NCBI RefSeq assembly: GCF_009177065.1
Contig: NZ_WEZF01000029.1
Span: 28,542-92,541, forward strand
From: Tautonia marina
Lineage (GTDB): Bacteria; Planctomycetota; Planctomycetia; Isosphaerales; Isosphaeraceae
Direction: 5' to 3'
Length of the DNA stretch: 64,000 nt
The notes under the pieces are model-generated. The model did not search any database and was not told the origin of the DNA. It saw only the letters and a list, made by a program, of their open reading frames with translations. Of the stretch, positions 9,197-18,688 are shown piece after piece. Position 1 is the stretch's first letter. The number at the start of each line of letters is the position of its first letter. The translations under genes and the position numbers were made by a program.

Positions 9197-11059
9197 GTGT
9201 TCCAGGTGCGACACACTCACGTCCGAAGTCGGCCGGTTCTTGGGGCCGTGCGATGCTTCGTCATGCTCCCCCTGGTGGGGCTCTGCCTGGGAGGTTCCGG
9301 GCTGCACGCTCAGGAGACGGACATTCCGCCTCCCAATGCGGTCCCCCCGGTGGTGGCGCCTCCGAGTGCGGCCCCTCCGGTCGTTGCCCCGCCGGTGATC
9401 CCCGCTCCCGAAGCGCCGGCGGGCGGCCTGATTCGAATTCAGACCGACACGCCTCCGGTCCCTCCTCCCGGAGATGCCGGGCTGCCTTCGGTTCTGGAGG
9501 AGCCTGAGGAACCCGAACCGTTTCCGGTCCCCGAACAAGGAACCCTGATCGAGGCGGTGGATCTGCCCCCCTCGGAAGTCAACCTGATCATCGGGCGTTC
9601 TCAACTGTTTCGGCTCACCCGACCCCTCTCGACCGACACGTTGATCAGTTACGACAACGATGGCGTGATCGAGGTGCAGCCGCTGACCGACCCTGAGGCA
9701 CTTGACCTGCGGTTCCTCAACGTGATTGGGGTCGGGTTTGGCCGGGCGACCGTTCGCCTGATCGATCAGGAACGGAACCTCGTGCAGACGCTCGAAGCCG
9801 TGGTGTCGATCGACGAATCGGCGCTCGAAGAACGGATCAATACGATTCTCGAAGGCTCAGACATCACGGTGCGTCAGGTTGCCCAGAACGTCATCCTCGA
9901 AGGGCAAGTGGCCAATTCGAAGGTGATGGCCGATGTGCTGGAACTGGTCCGATCGGAGCTTCGCCTCTCGGGCCAGGCGGCGGTCGGCAGTGTGGCCAGC
10001 GACCTCGGATTTAGCGCTGAGGAACCAGCGCTCGGAACCCCCGTGCCCCCGGCGGCGGCCAGCCCCTCGGGTGTTCAGCCGGGCCTGGTCGTGGTCAACC
10101 GCGTGAAGGTCCGAGGGCCTAGGCAGGTGATGCTGAAGGTCAAGATCGCCGAGATCAACCGCACCGGATTACGACAGCTTGGTGTCAACTTTCAACGGAT
10201 GACCGACGGAACCGACATCAATTCGGTCGTCGGCGGCGTGGCCGGAGTGACCCAGTTTCAGCCGTTGCTCGGCATCGAGCAAATGCTCTTTGCCGACCCG
10301 CTCGACACGCAACTGTTCGGTATCTTCAACGACGGCGATTTCCGGCTCTATCTCAATGCTCTGCGGCAGAACGATCTGGTCCGCATTCTCGCCCAGCCGA
10401 CCCTGATGACCCTCGACGGTCAGCCTGCCCGGTTCCTGGCCGGGGGAAGCTTCCCCTTCCCGGTCCCTCAGATCGGCATCGGCGGCGTGGCGACGATCAC
10501 GATCGAGTTCCGAGACTTCGGCGCCTTGCTCGAATTCCTGCCGACGATCATGGAAGACGATTCGATCCGGCTCGACGTGCAGCCGATCTTCTCCGAACTG
10601 AACCAGAACACCGGCATCGCCGTCGCCGGCACCGCGGTTCCCGGCCTGACCGAACGCAGCGCCCGAACCGTGGTGCAACTGCGGGAAGGCCAGACGCTGG
10701 CCATCGCCGGGCTCTTTTCGACACGGACCAACGGCTCGACCCAGCGAGTTCCCCTGCTCGGCGATCTCCCGGTCCTCGGCCCCTTGTTTAGCCGAAACGT
10801 CATTCAAACGAATGAAACCGAGCTGATCGTGCTCGTGACGCCCGAACTCGTCGAGCCGATCGACGGCCAGGCCGCTCCCGGCCCCGGAGAGCTGTATCAG
10901 GAGCCCAACGACCTGGAATTCTACTTCCTCGGTCGCCTCGAAGGGAAAACCCGCCACCCACACCGATCCACGACCAGTTATCTCGATCCGTTCCAGGTCA
11001 TGAAGCATTTCCAGAGTGAAGACCAGTGGGTCGTCGGGCCGCACGGCTTCGCGGACTGA
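9197..11059 (+). CDS. Secretin of the type II/III secretion or Tad/Flp pilus type
   Basis: Outer-membrane channel-forming secretin, 620 aa. A signal peptide (about residues 1-34, ending LHAQ) is followed by a Pro/Ala-rich linker (35-110), a pilus-assembly N-terminal domain (EVNLIIGRSQLFRLTRPL onwards), a BON-like domain (about 210-265) and the secretin domain (about 300-545). The secretin signature is clear: VVQLREGQTLAIAGLF, RVPLLGDLPVLGPLFS and TELIVLVTPELVEP. This domain order is that of CpaC/RcpA secretins. The start is a GTG at 9197. It heads an apparent operon with the next two genes, but no ATPase, platform protein or pilin gene lies in the window, so the inner-membrane parts must be elsewhere if this is a complete system. 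Confidence 0.88.
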   Translation: MFQVRHTHVRSRPVLGAVRCFVMLPLVGLCLGGSGLHAQETDIPPPNAVPPVVAPPSAAPPVVAPPVIPAPEAPAGGLIRIQTDTPPVPPPGDAGLPSVLEEPEEPEPFPVPEQGTLIEAVDLPPSEVNLIIGRSQLFRLTRPLSTDTLISYDNDGVIEVQPLTDPEALDLRFLNVIGVGFGRATVRLIDQERNLVQTLEAVVSIDESALEERINTILEGSDITVRQVAQNVILEGQVANSKVMADVLELVRSELRLSGQAAVGSVASDLGFSAEEPALGTPVPPAAASPSGVQPGLVVVNRVKVRGPRQVMLKVKIAEINRTGLRQLGVNFQRMTDGTDINSVVGGVAGVTQFQPLLGIEQMLFADPLDTQLFGIFNDGDFRLYLNALRQNDLVRILAQPTLMTLDGQPARFLAGGSFPFPVPQIGIGGVATITIEFRDFGALLEFLPTIMEDDSIRLDVQPIFSELNQNTGIAVAGTAVPGLTERSARTVVQLREGQTLAIAGLFSTRTNGSTQRVPLLGDLPVLGPLFSRNVIQTNETELIVLVTPELVEPIDGQAAPGPGELYQEPNDLEFYFLGRLEGKTRHPHRSTTSYLDPFQVMKHFQSEDQWVVGPHGFAD

Positions 11060-11100
11060 TCCTCGGACCAGACCCTTTTCCATCGGCCGGGAGAAGACCC

Positions 11101-11901
11101 ATGCGAGATGATCGACGAACGCTCGGCGCGGCCCTGCTCGGCGCGGCCCTCGCCGCCACCGGCTCGACGAGCCAGGTTCGGGCACAGGACCCGTTGCCTC
11201 CGCTTCCCCCCGCGGTGAGTGGATCAACCGAATCGATTTCGATTCTTCCCTCTGCCCCGGTGCGGATGGAAAAGTCTGCCGGAGCCCTGGAGATTCCTCC
11301 TCCGATCGTTCCGGGAACACCGGTGCCCGCGCCGATCCACGTGCACGGTCAGGGGTCCATTCTGGGGCCACACGCCGGAGCGGGACACCTCCATCAGCCC
11401 GGCCCGATCGCCCGGACGGCTCATCACATCGGTTACACGATCAAGGACCGAATGATCGGTGAGCACGAGCGTTTCGCCGAGCCGCCGCTCGGCTGGTCGG
11501 TGAATCGGAATTTCGGAGCGCAGCAGGCCAGGGCCGAGATCCACCGCTTCACCCTCTATCGCACCGACTTCCAGTCCGGAAGCGAGCAGTTGAACCCCGG
11601 CGGCCTGCGACGGCTCGGCCGCATGGTCTCACTGCTCCATTGCTACAACGGTCCGTTGCTTGTCGAGATCGACCCGAACCGTCCCGGTCTGGCCGAGGCC
11701 CGTCGGCTGGCCGTTCTGGAACTGGCGGCCAGCAACGGCACCATGCTTGACCCGGATCGCTTGATCGTCGGCGGTTCTCCCTTCCTCGGTGGTCGAGGAG
11801 ATCTGTCTGAGATTTACAACGGAGTCGTCCTTGATCGGTCGCTCCGAGCCCCGGAAACCTATCCGGTTCCCCCGCTCCCGAACGCGGATTTCCAGAACTG
11901 A
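11101..11901 (+). CDS. Exported protein with an OmpA-like C-terminal region
   Basis: 266 aa from the ATG at 11101, 41 bases after the secretin. A signal peptide (cut after VRAQ) leads into a Pro-rich and His/Gly-rich stretch. The C-terminal half (about 145-240) carries YRTDFQSGSEQLNPGG, LRRLGRMVSLLH, LVEIDPNRP and AEARRLAVLELA, which has the strand-helix-strand order of OmpA/MotB peptidoglycan-binding domains, although the sequence is divergent. I infer that it anchors the secretin to the cell wall, a place taken by OmpA-like proteins in some Tad pilus loci. A longer in-frame reading from 11026 would overlap the secretin and is less likely. Confidence 0.6.
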   Translation: MRDDRRTLGAALLGAALAATGSTSQVRAQDPLPPLPPAVSGSTESISILPSAPVRMEKSAGALEIPPPIVPGTPVPAPIHVHGQGSILGPHAGAGHLHQPGPIARTAHHIGYTIKDRMIGEHERFAEPPLGWSVNRNFGAQQARAEIHRFTLYRTDFQSGSEQLNPGGLRRLGRMVSLLHCYNGPLLVEIDPNRPGLAEARRLAVLELAASNGTMLDPDRLIVGGSPFLGGRGDLSEIYNGVVLDRSLRAPETYPVPPLPNADFQN

Positions 11902-11916
11902 CCCGAGGCCATTTTC

Positions 11917-12996
11917 ATGACCTGCCGCACCGCGCCGCCGATCTCGAACGACCGGCCCTGGGGGATCGGACGATCGCCGAGTCAGGAACGCCTCGGGCCT
12001 GCCCGCCGAGGCAACGATCGGGCCCTCCGGCGTGATTCCTCGTGCCGACGATTGCTGTTGGCCACCCTGTTGCTCTCGGTGGTCGCGTCCTCGGGATGCC
12101 AGACCATCTCCCGAATGCGCAAGGCCGACGAACCCTCCTATTCGGGCGTCTCAACCGACGAGGCGGCGGGATCGGCCTTGATGAACAGCATGGCCACGTC
12201 CTCCAATGCCAACTCGCCGACGAACCCCGAGCCGATGCCCGAGCTGACCTCGCAGCGGACGGTCAACGTCCATCTCGATCTGGGCCGCGTCTTCGAGGCT
12301 CGGGGGCAGTTCCCGGCGGCCGAAGGAGAGTATCGACGGGCCATTGAGGCGATCGACCGCAAGGTGGACCGATCGACCCAGGCCCTCGCCCACCGCCGCC
12401 TGGCCGCCGCGCTCGATCGACAGGGAAAATTTGTTGACGCCGCTCCCCACTATCAGCAAGCGACCCAGATCGCTCCCAAGGACCACCGGACCTGGAACGA
12501 CGCCGGCTACAGCGCCTATCTTCAGGGACGTTGGGACGAGGCCATCGAAATGCTTCGCAAGGCTGAGGAGCTGGAACCGAACGATTCCCGCGTCCTGACC
12601 AATCTTGGCCTGGCCCTCGCCGCCTCGGGCCAGGATGACGAGGCCATGACCATCCTCTCCCGAGCCGGTGGTCCCAGCGCGGCCGAGGCAAACCTGGCCT
12701 ACATCCTCGCCGCGACCGGCCGCACCGACGAGGCTCGCTCGCGCTACCAGCGCGTCCTTGAGGTCAATCCTGCCAATGCGCTGGCCCAGAAAGCCCTCGG
12801 TCAGCTTCAGGTCGAGGAGGCTCGGTCGGCCGAGTCGGTCGCCTCGGCCTCTGCTCCGGTCGATCCGGCCGTGCGTCCCGCGACCTTCGAGGCCGTCGGC
12901 TCTTCCTCGATGGTGGTTGAACCCGGCGAGGGTGCACCGATCGAGAAGGAACGACCCGCTCGGAAACGTTGGCTGAAGGGTCGGAGCGATCGCTGA
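11917..12996 (+). CDS. TPR lipoprotein (TadD-like)
   Basis: 359 aa, 15 bases after the OmpA-like gene. A rather long basic N-terminus (about 45 residues) precedes a hydrophobic stretch and a lipobox with Cys61 (VASSGC). At least four tetratricopeptide repeats cover about 105-310 (for example YRRAIEAIDRK, HYQQATQIAPKDHRTWNDAG, NLGLALAASGQDDEAM, YQRVLEVNPANALAQKALG). Lipid-anchored TPR proteins such as TadD/PilF help secretins assemble, which fits this operon. The start could be internal, since the region before the leader is unusual. The pilotin role is inference. Confidence 0.75.
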   Translation: MTCRTAPPISNDRPWGIGRSPSQERLGPARRGNDRALRRDSSCRRLLLATLLLSVVASSGCQTISRMRKADEPSYSGVSTDEAAGSALMNSMATSSNANSPTNPEPMPELTSQRTVNVHLDLGRVFEARGQFPAAEGEYRRAIEAIDRKVDRSTQALAHRRLAAALDRQGKFVDAAPHYQQATQIAPKDHRTWNDAGYSAYLQGRWDEAIEMLRKAEELEPNDSRVLTNLGLALAASGQDDEAMTILSRAGGPSAAEANLAYILAATGRTDEARSRYQRVLEVNPANALAQKALGQLQVEEARSAESVASASAPVDPAVRPATFEAVGSSSMVVEPGEGAPIEKERPARKRWLKGRSDR

Positions 12997-13136
12997 TCTG
13001 CCAAAGCGAGCGGGACGTTGCTTGCTTTCGTCGGCCCGCTCGCGCTGCTAAGGTGGGACTTTCGAGCGGTCTCTGTGTCGTTCCGATCCGGGACTCGACC
13101 CCTTCTTTTTCCCGACCCGCATTGAGATCAAACCCC

Positions 13137-14447
13137 ATGAGCTATGCCAACTGGTCGCGTCGAGGGTTCTTGAGGGCTTCGACCACCGCGCTTCTTGCCG
13201 CGGGCCTGCCCCTCTGGTACGCCCGAGAGGTTGTGGCCGCTCGTGAAGAGGCGACGAGCAAGCCCAAGCGGAAGATTGGCCCGAACGACACGATCGTCAT
13301 GGCTGCCATCGGCTGCGGCGGCCAGGGGCGGGGAATCATGCGATCGGCTGCCGGGCGCGAGGGGGTCAAGTTCGTTGCGGTCTGTGATGTGGACTCCAGC
13401 CATGCCCAGCAGGCGGTCGAGGACCTCGGCGGCGGCGACATCAAGGTCTACAAGGACTACCGCGAGCTGTTCGCCAACGAAGAACTCGATGCCGTGACCA
13501 TCGGCACGCCCGACCACTGGCACACCCTGCCCGCCCTGGCCGCGATCAAGGCGGGGGTTGATGTGTACTGCGAAAAGCCCCTGACCCTGTTCCTCGACGA
13601 GGGGAAGGTGCTGGTCAAGGCCGCCCGGGAACACGACACGGTCTTCCAGGTCGGTAGCCAGCAACGTTCCGACGCCCGCTACCGCCTGGCCTGCGAACTG
13701 GTCCGCAACGGTCGGATCGGCAAGGTCAAGGAGGTCGAGGCCCGCATCGGCCGCAACCCGGTCGGCGGTCCCTTCAAGGAAGCCCGCGTTCCCGACGAGC
13801 TTGACTGGGACTTCTGGCTCGGCCAGACCCCCGAGGTCGCCTACGTTCCCGAGCGATGCCACTACGAGTACCGCTGGTGGCAGGCCTACTCCGGCGGCAA
13901 GATGACCGACTGGGGAGCCCACCACAACGACATCGCCCAGTGGGCGCTCGGCTACGACGGCTCCGGCCCGGTGAAGGTCGATGCCGACGGCTCTCCCTGG
14001 CCCGTCTTGCCGAACTCGTACGACATGCCCGAGCGGTTCGTCTGCACCGCCACCTACGACAACGGCACCGTCTTGAAAACCATGAGCGACGGCGAGAACG
14101 GCAACCTCTTTACCGGCGAGAACGGCTGGATCTTCGTCAATCGTGGGAAGATCGAGGCCAGCGACCAGGCATTGATCGACGAGCCGCTCGGCGACGACGC
14201 GGTTCGCCTCTACGTCTCGAACGATCACATGGGGAACTTCCTCGACTGCGTCCGCAGCCGGGAAACCCCGATTTGCGACGTTGAGATCGGCCACCGCTCC
14301 GTCTCCGTCTGCCACCTCGACAACATTGCGTTGAATCTCCGTCGCGAGCTGACCTGGGACCCCGAGCAGGAGCGCTTCGTGGACGACGACGAGGCGAACG
14401 GCTTGCTCCGACGCGAGATGCGCTCTCCCTGGACCCTCGACTTCTGA
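13137..14447 (+). CDS. Tat-exported Gfo/Idh/MocA family oxidoreductase
   Basis: 436 aa. A twin-arginine signal (SRRGFL at residues 7-12) is followed by a Rossmann domain (VMAAIGCGGQGRGIMRSA, KFVAVCDVDSSHA) and the EKPLTLF motif that holds the catalytic Lys of the Gfo/Idh/MocA family. The C-terminal alpha/beta domain has GGKMTDWGAHHNDIAQW, typical of the secreted planctomycete versions. These enzymes act on sugars or cyclitols, but the substrate cannot be read from sequence. The ATG at 13137 places the RR motif correctly; the open frame extends further upstream without a plausible start. Confidence 0.88.
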   Translation: MSYANWSRRGFLRASTTALLAAGLPLWYAREVVAAREEATSKPKRKIGPNDTIVMAAIGCGGQGRGIMRSAAGREGVKFVAVCDVDSSHAQQAVEDLGGGDIKVYKDYRELFANEELDAVTIGTPDHWHTLPALAAIKAGVDVYCEKPLTLFLDEGKVLVKAAREHDTVFQVGSQQRSDARYRLACELVRNGRIGKVKEVEARIGRNPVGGPFKEARVPDELDWDFWLGQTPEVAYVPERCHYEYRWWQAYSGGKMTDWGAHHNDIAQWALGYDGSGPVKVDADGSPWPVLPNSYDMPERFVCTATYDNGTVLKTMSDGENGNLFTGENGWIFVNRGKIEASDQALIDEPLGDDAVRLYVSNDHMGNFLDCVRSRETPICDVEIGHRSVSVCHLDNIALNLRRELTWDPEQERFVDDDEANGLLRREMRSPWTLDF

Positions 14448-14568
14448 CGGCTTCGTCCGAAGCACCCCACCGGAAGACTCGACGGATGCCGAGGGATCAC
14501 AGGTCCGGGGCCTCCTCACGGACCCGTGACCCTCGGCCGAGCCTCCTTCGATCGAGACAGGTTCCGTC

Positions 14569-14988
14569 ATGGATCAATCGCCACCCGCTGATCGTGAGCC
14601 GTTCGAGTTCAGACCCGATCACGGGCATCTGATCGCCGATCTCGGTTCGAAGCTGCACTTCGTCGGAATCTTGACGATTCTTCTTGGTGCAATCGCCTTG
14701 CTCTCGGGCCTCCTGAATCGTCCGCCGGGAACTCCCCTGTGGACCGGCGGGACACTGGTGGCCGCCCTGTCCGCCCTGTTCCTGGTGGCGGTCGGCTTCT
14801 GGTCGGTGCGAAGCGGTCGGGAGTTCCTCCTCGTCGCCCAGACCGAAGGGGCCGACATCCCTCATCTGATGCGAGCCCTGGAGAACCTTCGCCGCCTGGT
14901 CAGTCTTCAGTACAACCTCGCCTGGTTCGGACTGATCCTCCTCGTCCTTCTCATCGTCTTCGGCTTCTTCATCGACCCGGCTCACTGA
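14569..14988 (+). CDS. Small membrane protein, function unknown
   Basis: 139 aa with three predicted membrane segments: about 32-48 (FVGILTILLGAIALLSGLL), 58-76 (GGTLVAALSALFLVAVGFW) and 117-134 (AWFGLILLVLLIVFGFFI). The soluble N-terminus and the loop between segments 2 and 3 are hydrophilic. I do not recognise a family. It lies alone between the oxidoreductase and the MFS gene, on the same strand, and could be transcribed with either. Confidence 0.7.
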   Translation: MDQSPPADREPFEFRPDHGHLIADLGSKLHFVGILTILLGAIALLSGLLNRPPGTPLWTGGTLVAALSALFLVAVGFWSVRSGREFLLVAQTEGADIPHLMRALENLRRLVSLQYNLAWFGLILLVLLIVFGFFIDPAH

Positions 14989-15195
14989 TCGTCAGCCCCG
15001 AAGGAGCGAACCGTCTTGTTTCCCGAGCAAGGCGTGATCTGCTCGTCCTGCCTGCGCCACCAGTTCGATCGGGACGGTGCCGTCCCGGCAGTTGGTCCTC
15101 ACTCCGAAAATTCTCCGCTTCTGAACCTTCCCCCCTTGGCCTCGGTCCTAGAATGATGAAACGTCACGGACGGGACCGAAGGGGAGCATGCAACG

Positions 15196-16767
15196 ATGTC
15201 TGCGGATGTGGAAGGCGAGGCGGAGCCGAGCCCGAGTTCCGGGGAAGCCCAGTTTCCCAATCGTCGGATCATCACCGTCGCCCTGATGTTGGCCATGGCG
15301 GTCGCGGCGATGGAACAGACGGTTGTCTCCCCGGCGATGCCCACGATCATCGCAAAGTTTAACGGGGTTGAGATTTACGCCCTGGTCTTCTCGGCCTACT
15401 TGCTCGCCTCGACGATCACGACGCCGCTCTATGGCAAGCTCGCTGATCGACTGGGGCGCAAGCGCGTGTTGCTCTTCGGCCTCGGTGTCTTCGCGCTGGG
15501 GTCGATGCTCTCGGGACTTTCCCGGAGCATGCCCGAGTTGATTGCCATGCGGACGCTCCAGGGGATCGGCGCCGGGGCGGTCGCACCGATCGTGATTACC
15601 CTGCTGGGCGATCTCTATTCGCTGGAGGAGCGAGCCAGGGTCCAGGGGCTTTTCAGCGCTGTCTGGGGGATCTCCAGCATTGCGGGGCCGGCGCTGGGCG
15701 GGGTGCTGACCGACCATCTCTCCTGGCGGTGGGTCTTCTTCGTTTCGGTTCCCTTCGGCCTGATCTCGATGTTCATTCTGGCGACCCGGGTCCGCGAGTC
15801 GGTCGCCGAACAGAGGCACCCGAAGCCGCTCGATTGGTCGGGGGCCGCCCTCCTGACGGGCGGTACGGCCGCCCTTTTGATTGCGGTGCTTGGCGGTGAG
15901 GGCCGATCCTGGGAGGGAGAGCTGCTCTTGCTCGTCCTGGCGGCCGGTCTGATTACCGTCTTCATTCGCCACGAACGCCGAGCGGCCGACCCGATCCTCC
16001 CGATCGACCTGCTGGCTCAGCCGGCGATCGCAGCCTCGATTCTCGGCAGTTTCGTGATCGGCGGCTTGCTGATCGGCATTGATACCTATGTTCCGCTGTT
16101 CGTGCAAGGGGTCCGAGGTGGTTCGGCGACCGACGCGGGCCGATCGATCATGCCGTTGTTTGCGGCCTGGTCGATCAGTGTCTTCATCGCCGCGAAGCTT
16201 GTTCCCCGGTGGGGGTTCCGCAAGACGGCGGTGCTCGGCTCGATCCTGATTGCCGTCGGGTCGCTCGGCCTGGTCGCCGGAGCGATCTGGCCGGAATCGA
16301 GTCGGCTCGCCTTCTTCGTCGGCATGGCGGTGATTGGCCTGGGGATGGGACCAACCTCGTTGAGTTACATCCTCGGGGTGCAGAACTCGGTGCCCTGGGA
16401 GCGACGCGGGGCAGCGACCGGCGCGGTCATCTTCTCTCGGATGATCGGAGGAGCAGTGATCGTGGGTCTGCTGGGCGCGACCCTCGGCCACGAACTGGCC
16501 TGGCGGCTGGGTGGCACTTCGGGCCTCGATGTTTCCGCGGCCCTCCGGCCCGAGACCCACGCGCAGCTGTCCCCCGAGCAACTCAACCTCGTCCGATTGG
16601 CCATGAACGCCTCGCTCCGAGACGTCTTTCTCCAGATTTTCGTCCTGGCGGCGCTCGGGCTCGGCTGCGCGGTCCGACTGGCCGGGGGCCGTGCGGTCGA
16701 TCGACGCGATCTCATGGAATCGCATGCCGAGCATCCCGATCGGATCGCCGCCGCAGTCGAAAGCTGA
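15196..16767 (+). CDS. MFS drug exporter, DHA2 (14-helix) type
   Basis: 523 aa polytopic membrane protein. The motif A region GKLADRLGRKRVLLFG and the segment MAVAAMEQTVVSPAMPTII are typical of proton-driven DHA2 multidrug exporters (EmrB/QacA relatives), as are RTLQGIGAGAVAPI and FSAVWGISSIAGPALGGVL. The length fits 14 helices. The substrate is unknown. A TAGAAT hexamer at 15149-15154, 42 bases before the ATG, could be a -10 element, although I see no good -35. No regulator is adjacent. Confidence 0.88.
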   Translation: MSADVEGEAEPSPSSGEAQFPNRRIITVALMLAMAVAAMEQTVVSPAMPTIIAKFNGVEIYALVFSAYLLASTITTPLYGKLADRLGRKRVLLFGLGVFALGSMLSGLSRSMPELIAMRTLQGIGAGAVAPIVITLLGDLYSLEERARVQGLFSAVWGISSIAGPALGGVLTDHLSWRWVFFVSVPFGLISMFILATRVRESVAEQRHPKPLDWSGAALLTGGTAALLIAVLGGEGRSWEGELLLLVLAAGLITVFIRHERRAADPILPIDLLAQPAIAASILGSFVIGGLLIGIDTYVPLFVQGVRGGSATDAGRSIMPLFAAWSISVFIAAKLVPRWGFRKTAVLGSILIAVGSLGLVAGAIWPESSRLAFFVGMAVIGLGMGPTSLSYILGVQNSVPWERRGAATGAVIFSRMIGGAVIVGLLGATLGHELAWRLGGTSGLDVSAALRPETHAQLSPEQLNLVRLAMNASLRDVFLQIFVLAALGLGCAVRLAGGRAVDRRDLMESHAEHPDRIAAAVES

Positions 16768-16876
16768 GGCATCGGTCGCGGACCCTTTGGCCAAGCTCAC
16801 CTCGAAGCCGGCCCCCCGGATCTGATACGCTGGAGTCTTCCAAGCGTCTCACTGGCCGATCGGGTCCGAGTCCCTT

Positions 16877-18685
16877 ATGCCCTTGCTTCAACTGCGCAAC
16901 GTGGTGCTGTCCTTTGGTGGTCCTCGGTTGCTCGACGGCGTCGATCTGTCCGTCGAGCGAGGCGACCGCGTCTGCCTTCTCGGCCGCAATGGCGAGGGAA
17001 AAAGTACCCTCCTGCGCCTCATTGCCAACGACCTCGACGCCGAGTCGGGCGAGATCATTCGGGCCTCGGGCCTTCGTGTGGCTCGACTGCCGCAGGAGGT
17101 TCCCCAGGGACGCGCCGGCACGGTCGCCGAGCTGGTGGCGGAGGGGCTCCCCGACGATGACCACGCCCTCGGCCCGCTCGATCACCGGGTCCTGGCGATC
17201 CTCTCCCGCGTCGGCCTCGATCCGGACGCCCCGTTCGATTCCCAGTCGTCCGGGATGAAGCGTCGGACCTTGCTCGCGGCGGCACTCGTGGCCGACCCTG
17301 ATATCCTCCTGCTTGATGAGCCGACCAACCATCTCGACATCGAGTCGATTCGATGGCTCGAAGACTTCCTCCTCCGATGGGGAGGAACGATCCTGTTCGT
17401 CACCCACGACCGTGCCTTGCTCGAAACCCTGGCCACCCGAATCGTCGAACTCGACCGCGGTCACATCTACGTGTTCGACTGTGACTATCCCACCTACCTC
17501 GTGCGACGCGAGGAACAGCTCGCCGCCGAGGAGAAGCAGGCCGCCCTGTTCGACAAGAAGCTCGCCCAGGAAGAAACCTGGATTCGCAAGGGGATCGAGG
17601 CCCGCCGCACCCGCAACGAGGGTCGCGTCCGGGCTTTGAAGGCCATGCGAGAGGCTCATCGCGCCCGTCGCAATCGTCAGGGCGTTGCCCGGATTCAGGC
17701 CCAGGAGGCCGACCGCTCCGGGGCCCTCGTCATCGAGGCAAAGAACGTTTCCTTCTCCTTCGACGGTCGCCCGGTCATCCAGGACCTGACCACCACGATC
17801 ATGCGAGGCGACAAGGTCGGCATCATTGGCCCCAACGGCGCGGGCAAATCCACCCTGCTGCGGCTCCTGCTCGGCGAATTGGCGCCGCAATCCGGGGCCA
17901 TTCGCCTTGGGACGAACCTCGAAGTCTCCTACTTCGACCAGCTCAAGGCCACGCTCGATGAGGAAAAGACGGTTCAGCAAAACGTCAGCGAGTACGAGAC
18001 CATCACCGTCGATGGCCGTCAGCGTCACGTCCTCGGATATTTGCAAGACTTTTTGTTTGCCCCCGACCGGGCCCGAACGCTGGTCAAGGTCCTCTCTGGA
18101 GGAGAGCGAAGCCGGTTGCTCCTGGCGAAGCTCTTTACCCGGCCGTCAAACGTCCTCGTGCTTGACGAACCGACCAACGACCTCGATCTCGAAACCCTGG
18201 AACTACTCGAAAGTTTGCTCGTTTCGTACGCGGGAACGCTCCTGCTGGTCAGCCACGACCGGGCGTTTCTCAACAACGTCGTGTCCAGCACCCTGGCCAT
18301 CGAGGCCGGCGGGATCGTCCGCGAGTACGACGGCGGTTACGACGACTTTGTCCGGCAGCGCAAGGTGGACAGTCCGGCCGAGGAGGCTCGTCCTTCCTCC
18401 TCGTCGTCGTCCTCGTCAAAGGCGGCTGCATCGCGTCCGGCTCGCCCTCGGAAGCTCAGTTCCAGGGAGCAACGCGAGTTGGACGCCTTGCCCGCCCAGA
18501 TTGAGAAACTCGAAGCCCAACTCGGCGTGCTTCACGAGGCGATGGCGTCTCCCGAGTTCTACCGTCAGGACGGTGAGCAGATCGCCGCGGCCAAGGCCCA
18601 GCTTGACACCCTGGAACAGGAACTCGCCTCGTGCTTCGAGCGCTGGGAAGCGCTCGAAGCACGTCGAGCCGAGGTTTCATCCTGA
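16877..18685 (+). CDS. ABC-F family ATPase (Uup/EttA-type)
   Basis: 602 aa soluble protein with two ABC ATPase domains and no membrane segments, the layout of ABC-F translation factors. Domain 1 has GRNGEGKST and LLLDEPTNHLD; domain 2 has GPNGAGKST, LSGGERSRLLLAKL and LVLDEPTNDLD. The linker (about 205-270) is basic and helical, as in the P-site tRNA interaction motif. A Ser-rich stretch leads to a C-terminal coiled coil (about 535-600), which is the Uup arrangement. The domain 1 signature (QSSGMKRRTLLAAAL) is less canonical than that of domain 2. ABC-F proteins act on stalled ribosomes; which subtype this is remains open. Confidence 0.9.
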   Translation: MPLLQLRNVVLSFGGPRLLDGVDLSVERGDRVCLLGRNGEGKSTLLRLIANDLDAESGEIIRASGLRVARLPQEVPQGRAGTVAELVAEGLPDDDHALGPLDHRVLAILSRVGLDPDAPFDSQSSGMKRRTLLAAALVADPDILLLDEPTNHLDIESIRWLEDFLLRWGGTILFVTHDRALLETLATRIVELDRGHIYVFDCDYPTYLVRREEQLAAEEKQAALFDKKLAQEETWIRKGIEARRTRNEGRVRALKAMREAHRARRNRQGVARIQAQEADRSGALVIEAKNVSFSFDGRPVIQDLTTTIMRGDKVGIIGPNGAGKSTLLRLLLGELAPQSGAIRLGTNLEVSYFDQLKATLDEEKTVQQNVSEYETITVDGRQRHVLGYLQDFLFAPDRARTLVKVLSGGERSRLLLAKLFTRPSNVLVLDEPTNDLDLETLELLESLLVSYAGTLLLVSHDRAFLNNVVSSTLAIEAGGIVREYDGGYDDFVRQRKVDSPAEEARPSSSSSSSSKAAASRPARPRKLSSREQRELDALPAQIEKLEAQLGVLHEAMASPEFYRQDGEQIAAAKAQLDTLEQELASCFERWEALEARRAEVSS

Positions 18686-18688
18686 CCC

